Shown piece by piece: positions 47,491 to 57,697 of a stretch of DNA of 64,000 nt. This stretch comes from Thalassia testudinum (lineage: Eukaryota > Streptophyta > Magnoliopsida > Alismatales > Hydrocharitaceae): positions 55,357,501 to 55,421,500 of the forward strand of contig JAZHRO010000012.1 in the NCBI GenBank assembly GCA_037157565.1. Reading direction: 5' to 3'. Below the pieces are notes generated by a model. That model saw nothing but the letters and a program-made list of their open reading frames with translations. It had not been told where the DNA came from and searched no databases. The position numbers and the translations under genes were made by a program. Position 1 is the stretch's first letter, and each line of letters opens with the position of its first letter.

Positions 47491-47506
47491 CCTCTATAAA
47501 TAGAGG
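47491..47506 (+). promoter_or_regulatory. TATA box in a palindrome (5' LTR)
   Basis: CCTCTATAAATAGAGG is a perfect inverted repeat around AA and contains CTATAAATAG. Transcription would start about 30 nt downstream, placing gag about 690 nt from the start of the RNA. Confidence 0.7.
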
Positions 47507-47826
47507 GGAACCTTTGCAACACCAGTACACACTAAGAGAAAGACAAGACATACTTAAGCAACATAGTTCCACTCTCTTGTGTCCTAGCTAGCTCTTGCTC
47601 TCCAAGCTCAAGCTCCATTCTCTTGAGAGCATCAAGCTTCGCGCACCCGCTCTCCCGCCGTTGTTTACGAGAGCGACGTTGCACCGTCGCGTGGCACACG
47701 CACCGCGTCATCAACTCGACGCACTCCTTGCAAAGGGGAGTTTCCTAATTCCTATAGAAGCTAGGTTTATAATTACTTTGTTGGCTCTATAGGACTTGTT
47801 GTTTCTTTTATCTTTGTTATTTGGTT

Positions 47827-48052
47827 GGGTATTCGCTTTGCGAATTCCCGTCTCCTTCGTGAGACAAAATCCTTCTCGTGGAGAGAAGGGGTTGAGGTAC
47901 GTTACCCTCGTTTAAGTAGCGTGGTTGTATTGAGGTTGAATCACCCTCGTTTAAAGTGATTCGGTTTAGTGGATTTTGATCAACTTGGTTGATTGGAAAA
48001 TCCTAACTCGAGAGGGTTAGGTGGTGGTTTTCACCCGGTTTGGATTTCCACC
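47827..48052 (+). other. Chain of eight hairpins in R-U5
   Basis: Consecutive stems, by position: 47827-47849 (ATTCGC/GCGAAT extended by GGG/CCC), 47850-47865 (GTCTC/GAGAC), 47871-47889 (CCTTCTC/GAGAAGG), 47899-47922 (ACGTTAC/GTAGCGT), 47938-47962 (GAATCAC/GTGATTC), 47978-47994 (GATCAAC/GTTGATT), 48002-48021 (CCTAAC/GTTAGG) and 48023-48052 (GGTGG/CCACC). The same series occurs in the other three Sirevirus LTRs. A folded RNA leader is the natural reading; its role is not known to me. Confidence 0.7.
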
Positions 48053-48163
48053 TAAAAATAATTGTGTACTCGTGTGATTGCTTATTTGTGAGATTATTTA
48101 TATTTCAATTCCGCATTTTTTACATTACGCTAATCTCACCCCCTCCAAGTAGGAACTTTCATT

Positions 48164-48180
48164 TGGTATCAGAGCAGGTT
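48164..48180 (+). promoter_or_regulatory. Primer-binding site (tRNA-iMet)
   Basis: TGGTATCAGAGCAGGTT starts two bases after the LTR. The first 12 bases are the standard initiator-methionine site. Confidence 0.93.
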
Positions 48181-48216
48181 CTTGCAAGATCGGAGTAACA
48201 CCCGGCAAGAGATCAA

Positions 48217-49581
48217 ATGGAGGGAAGCACATCAGCGATCAAAATATCCGAGGGGCAGTCCACCGTCCGACCACCCTACTTTGACGGGAACAACTACTGG
48301 AAGCTGAGGATGAGGATGTGGCTTCAAGCCACGGACTTCGCTCTATGGGGACGTTGCGAAGCCCCATACGAGATCCCAGAGCGACCCGACGCAGGATACT
48401 CGCAGCAGCAGATTTGGGAACTCTCGCTCAATGCGAAAACAATGAACGCGTTGTATTGCGCGCTCAGCCCGGAGGAGTTCAACAGAATCTCACAATGCGT
48501 CACCGCATACGAGATTTGGCGCACACTTGAGGTAACTCACGAAGGTACCTCTAAGGTAAAAACTTCTAAAATTAATTTACTTTCTCAAGAATTTGAATCT
48601 TTTTCTATGAAACCTAACGAGTCTTTAAGTGAGATGAACACTAGGTTCACTCTCATTGTAAATAATTTGAAAGCATTAGGGAAGACTTTCATCAAGGGGG
48701 AGCTTCAAGGGAAGCTTCTTCGTTCCCTCGGACCGGAGTGGGAACAGAAAGTCACCGCCATCGAGGAGGCGAACGAAGTGGAGGAGCTCAACATGGAAGA
48801 TCTCCTAGGCAATCTAATGGCCTACGAGACAATGTTGAAGCAGAAGAAGAAGGATACACCGGAGCCTAAACCGAAGAAGACTCTCGCCTTTAGAGCCACG
48901 TCGGATAGCGAGGTAAGTTCCGACGACGAAGACTTTAGAATTTTACTTAAAAAATTTTCCAAGTTTTGTAGGGAATTAAAGGAAGAGAAGAAGGAGAAGA
49001 AGGAGAGCCCGAGACGTTGCTACCACTGCAACAAGAAAGAGCACCTACGACCAGAGTGCCCTCTTCTCAAAAAGGAGAAGAAGAAGGAAAAGGAAAAGAG
49101 ATCTAAGAAGAAGAAGTTCCAAGCCACTTGGGACGATTCCAGCTCGGAGGAAGAAGAAGAAAAAGAAGAAACCACTTGCTTTGGTTTCATGGCCAGGGGA
49201 AGCAATAGCGACAGCGAAAGCAGAAGCGACTCAGACAATGAGGTAAGTTATGATTTACAAGAAGCTTTTAATGAACTATTTGGGCTTAGTAAATCTCTAA
49301 AAATAGAAAACAAAAGCATGAAAAAGAATCTTAGCTTTCTTAAATCTGAAAATGATAGGTTAGAAATAAAACTTCAGGATCTAGAAGCTTGTCCTAAAAA
49401 TGATAACTTATTATTAGAAAATCATAACCTCATCAATGAAAATAATAAATTGATTGAGGAAAATGTTAGTCTAAAAATAGAAATTTCTGATTTAAAGACT
49501 AAGATGAGTATTATAGAAAAAGAAATTGCATGTCTTAGGGAAAACTCTAACAAATTAATCAACAAAGTAGATGATTTATAA
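48217..49581 (+). CDS. Copia-type Gag polyprotein (non-autonomous element)
   Basis: A 454-codon frame with ATG 36 nt after the primer site. Residues about 20-210 match the copia-type gag (UBN2-like) fold: YFDGNNYWKLRMRMWL near the start, then TAYEIWRTLE, FESFSMKPNESLSEM and LLRSLGPEW. A CX2CX4HX4C zinc knuckle (CYHCNKKEHLRPEC) lies near residue 268; the usual glycine before the histidine is a glutamate. Around it are lysine- and glutamate/serine-rich tracts, and residues about 345-450 form a coiled coil. The long gag with a C-terminal coiled coil fits Sireviruses. It would form particles and bind RNA. The frame ends in TAA but stays open for 122 more codons (see next entry). Confidence 0.88.
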   Translation: MEGSTSAIKISEGQSTVRPPYFDGNNYWKLRMRMWLQATDFALWGRCEAPYEIPERPDAGYSQQQIWELSLNAKTMNALYCALSPEEFNRISQCVTAYEIWRTLEVTHEGTSKVKTSKINLLSQEFESFSMKPNESLSEMNTRFTLIVNNLKALGKTFIKGELQGKLLRSLGPEWEQKVTAIEEANEVEELNMEDLLGNLMAYETMLKQKKKDTPEPKPKKTLAFRATSDSEVSSDDEDFRILLKKFSKFCRELKEEKKEKKESPRRCYHCNKKEHLRPECPLLKKEKKKEKEKRSKKKKFQATWDDSSSEEEEEKEETTCFGFMARGSNSDSESRSDSDNEVSYDLQEAFNELFGLSKSLKIENKSMKKNLSFLKSENDRLEIKLQDLEACPKNDNLLLENHNLINENNKLIEENVSLKIEISDLKTKMSIIEKEIACLRENSNKLINKVDDL

Positions 49582-49947
49582 AGCCTTAAGGTTGAGAAAG
49601 GATCTCCATCAAGGAGACCCGCTAACAGATCCGGATTCAAGCCCACTTGGATACCGAAAAAAGAATTAGAATCTTATTTTGTAGGGTTCAGGGATAATTA
49701 CAACACAAAGGACTGGACCTACAAACTCAAAGCTGGTCAACTCAAGTTGGGAGAACCAAGGAGTAGACCAAGGAGGAGACAAGAAGACCGACGAGACGGC
49801 GAACAAGCAACGGACCCGCCGCACGTCGACCACCAGATTGGAGACCAGCACCAATGGCTGGGCCTCCAAGCTACGGATGGGAGCCCCATCCGATGTGGCA
49901 TTCACCACCACCATTTGGGCCATTTTATTGGCCATGGTAGGTGAGGT
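49582..49947 (+). pseudogene. Gag C-terminal extension after an in-frame stop
   Basis: After TAA 49579-49581 the same frame stays open to TGA 49945. It includes GFKPTWIPKKELE, reminiscent of the end of Sirevirus gag before protease, then a sequence rich in R, D and H with no domain. A single C-to-T change could have created the stop. The last part may be out-of-frame pol residue left by the deletion. Confidence 0.5.
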
Positions 49948-50268
49948 AAAAATTCTTGACCCTATCTTTGTTTATCAGTAGCATTTAGATAGGGGGAGTT
50001 AAAATTTATGAGCTAATTGTCAATTTTTAAGGGGGAGATATAAGGTAGCTAAATTTCCTTTAGAAAGGGGGAGAAAAATAATAGCTATCTTGTTGTTATA
50101 AAAAAAGGGGAGGCATTACCTTTGTCAAAAGAAATTTATAGAAGAGCATGTCTTAAGGGGGAGTTATAGGAAATGTAAAATAAATTAAACCTTTTTGATA
50201 ATGTCAAAAAGGGGGAGGATTTTATGCATTATTATTTATGATTTTGTCATCATCAAAAAGGGGGAGAT
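49948..50268 (+). promoter_or_regulatory. Multiple polypurine tracts
   Basis: About seven G-rich purine tracts (AAGGGGGAG and variants) occur near 49992, 50031, 50076, 50107, 50157, 50209 and 50258. The last, AAAAAGGGGGAGA, directly precedes the 3' LTR and is the functional one. Repeated tracts of this form are a known Sirevirus hallmark. Confidence 0.85.
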
Positions 50269-51998
50269 TGTTGGTGCTAGAGCACCACGATCATTTGTTT
50301 TGATGATAACAAAACACGTGTTATTTAACATTTGCACTTGGAGTCTTAGATTTCAGGTCAATTGCAAATGTAGACGTGTTTAGACGGAATTTGAGCTCGC
50401 ATCCAGGACGGATTGGAGGAGCTTGATGGAGAGCAGAAGAGATTCGCGAGGAGCGATATATTGAAGAAGGAAGGAGATGAAGAATATGATAGATTTCCTT
50501 CTCTTGTACTCATTGTATTTTTCGTTTCTTTTGTTGCTCTTTATTTTTGTTACTTAGATTTCTGTTAAAGAGCCTCAAAGTACCCTAACAGTAGTCCTAG
50601 GAACACCCGCACAACCCTAGGATACTTAGGTTTTCTGTAAAGAACTTAGAAACCAATATAGGGTTCAAACAGAGTTTCCAGATGTCTAATTTCAAAATCA
50701 GACGTCTGATAAAGTATTTTAAGACATCTGACTGTTGCTTAAGACGTCTGATAACTATTAGGCTGGACATAGTTAGTTCTGTCTGATGAAATCAGACGTC
50801 CAAACCTTAGACCAGACGTCTTAGGAGACGTCTGATGACTATGCCAGACGTCCAATTAGTGGACCGTTGGCAGGCTTAGCAAACACTCAAGAATATGACC
50901 GTTAGAGCCTTATCAGAAGTCCATAGGACTGTCCAGACGTTTGATAATTGACCGTTTTGCCTCGACTGACCCAAAATCTCTTCTCAGAGATTTTCTAGCC
51001 GTTGCAACATTTGGAAATCCATTCCCACAGAAAAAGTAGGTTTCCAGACGTCCAGACATAGTGCCAGACGTCCTATATGTCGTCTGATGGACTTGCGCTA
51101 GAACCCTGTTTAGATCTGATTCAAGTCAGGAAGAGACCCACCCAAAATCAGACGTCTGACCTTGAAATCAGACCTCTTAAAGTGAACTTCCAGACGTCTG
51201 ATGCCAGAATTAGACGTCTGATAAGCCTGTCAGAGCAATGATTGTTCCTGATTTCAGGCTGATTCTCTTGGGCTTTGTTCCCAACGATTATAGAACCTTT
51301 CCTAAGCCTTAAAAAGCCTTCCTAAGGCCTCTATAAATAGAGGGGAACCTTTGCAACACCAGTGCACACTAAGAAAAGCAAAAGACACACTTAAGCAACA
51401 TAGTTCCACTCTCTTGTGTCCTAGCTAGCTCTTGCTCTCCAAGCTCATGCTCCATTCTCTTGAGAGCATCAAGCTTCGCGCACCCGCTCTCCCGCCGTTG
51501 TTTACGAGAGCGACATTGCGCCGTCGTGTGGCACACGCACCGTGTCATCAACTCGACGCACTACTTGCAAAGGGGAGTTTCCTAATTCCTATAGAAGCTA
51601 GGTTTATAATTACTTTGTTGGCTCTATAGGACTTGTTGTTTCTTTTATCTTTGTTATTTGGTTGGGTATTCGCTTTGCGAATTCCCGTCTCCTTCGTGAG
51701 ACAAAATCCTTCTCGTGGAGAGAAGGGGTTGAGGTACGTTACCCTCGTTTAAGTAGCATGGTTGTATTGAGGTTGAATCACCCTCGTTTAAAGTGATTCG
51801 GTTTAGTGGATTTTGATCAACTTGGTTGATCGGAAAATCCTAACTCGAGAGGGTTAGGTGGTGGTTTTCACCCGGTTTGGGTTTCCACCTAAAAATAATT
51901 GTGTACTCGTGTGATTGCTTATTTGTGAGATTATTTATATTTCAATTCCGCATTTTTTACGTTACGCTAATCTCACCCCCTCCAAGTAGGAACTTTCA
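50269..51998 (+). repeat. Sirevirus element 3' LTR
   Basis: It is 1730 bp and nearly identical to the 5' LTR, with the 42-bp unit (51151-51192) absent there. The TATA palindrome is at 51328-51343. It ends AGGAACTTTCA and is followed by CGTGT. Confidence 0.94.
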
Positions 51999-52003
51999 CG
52001 TGT

Positions 52004-52761
52004 GCCTGAAGGCCATTTAGTTATCATTCCTCACCACTATCACCATCACTGCCACCACAGCCACGCACCAGTAGCCAACCCCCACCATTTAAGACATCTG
52101 GGAATGTTCCCAGACATCTAATCTCCCATCAGTGTCTTCTTCTTCATCTCCTTCTACTATTGCTCAAGGAACCCATCATCACCACCGCACCTCTCACCAC
52201 GCCGCGTCCTCTCCTCGCCTGCGCACACCCAACAGCAATGCCCTTAGCTGCTACACGCAACCATCTCTGCGACCACAGCGCGACCAGCCCTCCTCGCACG
52301 CGCCCGCACAGCCTACGGCCCCCCTCCTCCGCAAGTGGCATCCACCTGCATGCAACCCTTGAGCAGCGCTACGCCCCCTCGCTATAGACCGCGCGCACCT
52401 CCAGCAACTCCCGTGTCCCCTTCAGTAGTGCACAGCACCTCTTCTTCCGCCTGCGGCCCACAGCAACAGCACCTGCGGCCGCGCTCAGCAGCTTCCGTGC
52501 ACGTGCCTGCACGACCCACGCACGCCCTCGCTGACCCCTCCAGTAAGCACGCGGGCATCTGACGCCCCTTGCGTGTGCACCTTCGCGAGCGCCACACCAG
52601 TAGCAGCAGAGAGTTGCAGCCACAGCCACCCGCTGCCACTCCTCACCTCCGATTGGCCACCTCCAGCCATGCCATGCCTCGCCACCACCACCAAAAGAAG
52701 TGGCCTGCAGTAGCTACCTTCGGCGAGATCCTGCTCTCCGGCTTTCGCCTCTCCATGCGCG
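52004..52761. other. GC-rich segment of unknown origin
   Basis: This continues 46180-46472. It is C-rich on the + strand with many short chance frames. At 52091-52123 it has TTTAAG followed by two AGACATCT copies around CTGGGAA-TG-TTCCCAG, the same module seen in the LTRs. It joins the A2 integrase abruptly at about 52762. It may be part of a diverged LTR. Confidence 0.4.
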
Positions 52762-53420
52762 AATACGGGGTGTCGAACCGAATCTCTACTCCATACCACC
52801 CCCAAACTAATGGTCTAGCTGAGCTATCAAATCGGGAGATCAAGAAAATCCTCCAAGTTACTGTTCGACCCGACAGGAAGGACAGGTCATCCCGACTTCC
52901 GAAAGCTTTGTGGGCTTATAGGACCGCCCACAAAACCCAATTAGGTATGGCTCCCTTCAGATGGGTATACGGGAAGGCATGCCACGTCCCCATAGAATTG
53001 GAGCACAAAGCCTCTTGGGCAGTACGGAATTGCAACCTAGATCTTTCTAAGATAGGAGCCCACAAAAAGCTTCAAATGAACGAGATTGATGAATTACGGC
53101 ACGACGCGTATGAGAACTCACGAATTTACAAAGTGCGGGTTAAGGCCTTCCATGGCAAGCACATATGCAGAAAGATCTTCCACCCTAGTCAAAAGGTCTT
53201 ACTCTTTGATGCCAAGCTTAAAGTGTTCCCAGGAAAACTATGATCAAAATGGATCGGACCCTACCTCGTCCGATGAATCTTTGGAAATGGAACCATTGAG
53301 ATCAGTCCACTCAGCAACGACTCAGAACCTTTCGTCGTGAACAGTCAGAGACTAAAACCATTCATTGAATTGACCGATACAAATTTGGCTGAGATATCCT
53401 TTACCCTCCATTCTCGCTAA
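52762..53420 (+). pseudogene. A2, Athila integrase C-terminal half
   Basis: The frame starts in the middle of the DDE core (YGVSNRISTPYHPQTNG, then the glutamate helix) and runs to the end of pol, closely matching A1 32790-33445. The finger and the first two catalytic residues are absent. Two in-frame TGA stops (near 53241 and 53274) interrupt it. At the site of A1's last premature TGA this copy has CGA. The frame closes at TAA 53418-53420. Confidence 0.9.
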
Positions 53421-54482
53421 GCTCATTGCACCCAACCGATGGCGTAAAACTCAACGCTTAACGAGAGGTAACTAGTCATTCTTGAAAAACCTAAAACCTT
53501 TCTTGACATTCCTACGCTAAATTCATATTGAGCTTTATAGTTCATCCGTTAGAATAGCCGACCCCACCTCGAGGTACCTGTACCCGAGTTTTGAAATTGT
53601 TCGCAACAGTCACCTCAACCCGTTCGCCCACCCAAAACCTGTTCTAATGAATGATCTAAGCTGAACTCGAACCCACCTAATTTACAATGGGGACATTGCA
53701 AATCGTAGGCATGGGGGGGTATGAAGGTGCAAAACATCATGAAAACTCATCTCACAAGAAAAGATTTCAACAAAAAAATCACATATCACAAAAAATACCA
53801 AAAATATGAAAAAATCTTGAAAAAGAACAAAAAATGCTGAGGGGAGAGAAAATTTTGAGGCCATACAAATCATGAGGGGAAAAAGGGGAAAAGTGAAAAA
53901 TGTCAAAAAAGGAGCACAAAATGAAAAGAAAAAAAAGAAGAGATAGTCATTAGTAAGAAATTAAGGGATTAACTAAAGTTATAGACCATATCAAGAAAAG
54001 GAAATGAAAGAAAAAGTGCTAATGAGACACAAAAGAGATTAGTAGGAACGCTGACCCTACCCCTCTTGGGCTAGACTCCTAGGCTTAAAAATTTAAGTAT
54101 CCGCTAAGATCTGGATAGTCCACAAGAGGTTAGGGAAACTGTGAAGCTTAAGTGTTAGGTCTAAGGCTTAGGGAGTATTAAGCCTCGTTAACTGACCTTT
54201 GGTTTGGGGGACTCGGTAACCTAAGTACCCCAATCCACACACTGACTGGTTCTGTGCACATAATTATCAAAATCTCGCAAAAGCCTTTAAGTGTTTTGAA
54301 AAGTCGCCTAGATTAGGAGCAACCGATTAACACAAGTTGATTTGGACGAGTTCCCGGCGCGGAGAGGTGGGAAATTCCCCACGAAGATACGTAATAACAT
54401 ATCGTCTCCTCGATGCTTGTCTCCTAGGATATTTACATATCCTACTGGGGGCACGTAAGCACCCTATGCTGGTTCAGATGCT
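53421..54482 (+). other. A2 post-pol region
   Basis: Colinear with A1 33446-34400: GCCGATGGCGT block, CATGGGGGG tract near 53711, A-rich stretch, and a TATCGTCTCCTCG block near 54409. It ends where X2 inserted. The A2 3' LTR, if present, lies beyond the window. Confidence 0.8.
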
Positions 54483-56664
54483 TGTTGTGACTCGTAGAGT
54501 GTGTTTTTGATAAGAAAAAGCGTCGTAGTATAGTGCGCAATACGATCGAACGAAAATATTTATAGAGATAGCGAGACTTGGAGTCCCGGTCGTTCGTCTC
54601 TGGGAGGCATTTATGGAAATGCAGATTTAAAATCGATCTCTTTCGCTCTACTTGCTTAAAATCTCATGCTGGTTTATGGTGATTTACGTATTGATGTAAG
54701 ACATGCTAGTTGCCAAAAGGTAGTAATTAAAACATGCAACTTCAATCACACCAAAAGATGATAACTAGACACATGGTGATTTTCAACATATATATTTATA
54801 TATATGAAAGATGATGATGATATCAGAGTTGCAGAGCATAGGTAGAGGAATGCTTGTACAGGGAAATAAAACTACTCGCTACCAGAAAATGACTGCATAC
54901 AAGAATCTATGGGGGGATTTTGCATGCATCATTGGGTGAGAAGTAAGGAACTACACTATTAAGTAGTAAATAAAGCATGTAAATCTAAGAAGAACTATAA
55001 TCTAATCTAGTAGAAGTAAGGGCATTCGGAGGTGTCTTCGCTGGCCTTTGAGTTGGTTGAGAGGAGGAGGGGCGGCCAATGGTGCTTATGCCGGCCCTTG
55101 GGGAGAGGTTGGAGAAGTGATCTAGCATCTTGGTGTGGAGGTGGTGGTGGCCATGGTGAAGCTACTTGTGGACATGGAGGTGGAGTGGATGTGGAATGAA
55201 ACTAAGCTAAATGGAACCAAGAGTGGAAGGGTGCAAACGGCCACCCCTTAGGTCTTTTTATAGACCGAAGGGAAGATCTCTAGAGAATTATGGAGTTCCC
55301 TAGAGAGGCCTATGGTGGGAGCTCGAGGGAGAGTGAGAGAGAGAGGATGGATGGTGGTTTATAGATCCACCAAATGTGGATCTAAAAATTGAATGGCTCT
55401 TGGTTGCTAATTTTAGCAACCAAGGCAACAACACATGGTAGAGAGTTCTGGAGAACTCTAGGCTAGGTATTTTCGTGTGGATGGTGTGTGTGGGTGTGTG
55501 TGGGTCGAAACTTAGGTGGCTAGGTTGATTAGGTTAGGTTCTAGTGGGTTTAGGTCAAGGTAGGTCTCAAATTAGGGTTGTAAACCCTAATTCAGTAAGG
55601 TAAAGTGCAATTAAACTTAATACAAGTTTAATTGGGTGTGTGAAAACTTAATTGAGAGTAAAATAACTCAATTAAGTTAGGTCTAGGTCAGTTGGACTCT
55701 CATTGGGTCCAATTGGATAGTGTGTGTTGAGATCAGGGCTCAATTGGACTCAATGAGTCCAATTGAATAGGCTGATGGAATTGACTAAGATCCAAGTCAA
55801 TTAGGTTTAGTAGGGACCTAATTAGGTCCTTAAGGAGGTCTAGAGGTGATGTACTAGGGTTAGGGCACCTTAATTTAGGTTCCTGTGGGGTTGGAATTGG
55901 GTTTAGGGACCTAGAGATCCAAGATCAAGGCTTGAATCTCAAAACAGGGTCTGGAGGGCAGTTCTAGATGTCCAATAATAGTGTCAGACGTCTTATAGTG
56001 AAAAATCAGAAGTCCAGACTTATTATCTGGATGTCTAATCGGAGTCAGGAGGGATTCTAGGTTCTGTCTTAGGTATTTTGCAGAAATTGGACGTCTGACC
56101 AAGTGTCTAGACGTCCAATAACACTGCAGAAGTGGGTTTAAGGTGTGCGGGAGTTGGCTAAGGGTTCTGGACGTCCTATAACTTATCCGAACGTCCAGAT
56201 AGAGGCTCGATTTAGGGTTTTAAGGTTTCCTAGGGTGCGGTGACCTAATCTAAGGATGGCTAAGGCTTAGGGAAGCTTCTAGGCTGTCTTGCGGCTAGGA
56301 TGGACCTAAGTTCTTCACAATTTATTGCTTTATTCTTACTTAATAGAATAACATACCTTAACTCCCTTACATTATTATCTACTACATCTAATCTAGGTGT
56401 TCCGCTCCAGCTCTGCTTCAACACCAGTTATTCTTTATTCTTCAGATCCAGCTTTAGATCCAGCTTCAGATTTAGCTTTTGATCAGCTTATTACCTGCAA
56501 TTGACATAATACACCTAATTAGTACATTTTAGCATTATTTTATGCATAGCTAAAAGAAAGCAGTAAGGATGCAAGTAATGCTTATGCATGCGTGAACTAT
56601 CCTAACTTATGCTAAGTCCTAGCCTAATTTAAGTCAATTAAGACCTATGATTGCTGTGCAATCA
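54483..56664 (-). repeat. X2 3' LTR
   Basis: The + strand begins TGTTGTGACTCG. In element sense the LTR starts at 56664 with TGATTGC-ACA-GCAATCA. The motif CTATACTACGACG is at 54521-54533, the TATA box (TCTATAAAAAGA, minus) at 55253-55264, and decayed AGACGTCT copies at about 55965-56200. Confidence 0.82.
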
Positions 56665-56677
56665 TACCCCCATGCCT
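56665..56677 (-). promoter_or_regulatory. X2 polypurine tract
   Basis: In element sense AGGCATGGGGGTA, matching the A1 tract, directly before the LTR start. Confidence 0.82.
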
Positions 56678-57697
56678 AAATCTTGCTAGTCTTTAGCGAA
56701 TGCGAAACTAAATTATGCACAGAAGGGTCTCTAAGGGAATGATTATTTTATCAAGTGTATGCGTAGAGATTTTTCTCCTTTTTGTTTTCGTCCTATGCTC
56801 TAGAAATCTAGACAATCGTGAAAGTGTAGCTATGTAACTTTTGTAATGGATTCTAGTGAAAAACTAATTTACCTCTAAAGCCTATACTTGATCCCTAGTA
56901 AAAATTCTAGCATGATAGGTGGACTTCTTCCCTCGAGGTATTCAAGATATTCTATGAATTCCACTCGGCTTTAAGCTTAGGTAGAGAATCTTAGTGGGAA
57001 AAGATTATATATTTGGTGGTTCACTCTTAGTTGGTGCAACATAGAGATTAGTACTATATAATCTAGATTCCCTAATTATCAAGTAACTCAACTCAGAGAA
57101 AGATGAGAAAAACTATGCTTTCTTTTGGTTCCTTTGTATTTATTCTCTCTTACTTTCTCGATTTATTTTTCCTAGAGATCACAATCTCACCAGATTCTCA
57201 CGTATGATCTGTATTTGGTGGTCTCACTTGGCATTAACACTTTAATTGAGTTTCATAACCCTAACACTAGGTCAAAATTCCTTAGCCAGTATTCGGGTGG
57301 TCAGAAGCACAGAAAAATAGGTTAAGGTCGTATTTGGTGGATCTCAAATTTATTTGGTGGTATTACCTCAATGCAATTGAAATAAACACTAAATATTCAC
57401 ACACTTTTTCTTTGCTTTTTCTTCTTTGTCTAATTTTTTCAAGTTTTCTTTCTTTTCATCATTTTTTTTCAATTTTTTCTCTCTTTCTTTTTTTTCAACA
57501 TAACACAACTAGTACACATCCATTAACTTTATTAAGGAGGCATTATTAGGGATTGGTGGTACTCAAGAGACATTGGGTGGCTTATTTGGTGGAAGTGCCT
57601 ACTCGCGGCACGGGGAGAGATGAATAGGACGGTGTATTTCTGACCTTGACATCAATACCCTCCTTAAGCCGAGGATTTTGTAAAGAATGGTCATAAC

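Larger units (their letters stand above)
46473..48161 (+). repeat. Sirevirus element 5' LTR
   Basis: It is 1689 bp and starts TGTTGGTGCTAGAGCACCA, in which TGGTGCT-AG-AGCACCA is a perfect inverted repeat. It has an AGACGTCT array at about 46880-47390, the TATA palindrome at 47491-47506 and a chain of hairpins at 47827-48052. It ends AGGAACTTTCA. It lacks 42 bp present in the 3' LTR, a unit between two AGACGTCT copies. Confidence 0.94.
46473..51998 (+). mobile_element. Gag-only Sirevirus-type copia element
   Basis: This is a complete 5.5-kb element with perfect TSD CGTGT (46468-46472, 51999-52003). It has two LTRs, a tRNA-iMet primer site, one long gag frame and several polypurine tracts, but no protease, integrase, RT or RNase H. 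Only about 690 bp lie between the gag stop and the 3' LTR. The LTRs differ at few positions, so it looks recent. It could move only if autonomous relatives supplied enzymes (inference). Confidence 0.93.

Noticed and set aside
52132..52805. Frames in the GC-rich segment before A2
   Set aside because: Several overlapping frames on both strands with skewed composition; nothing recognisable. Only the part after 52762 is real integrase sequence.
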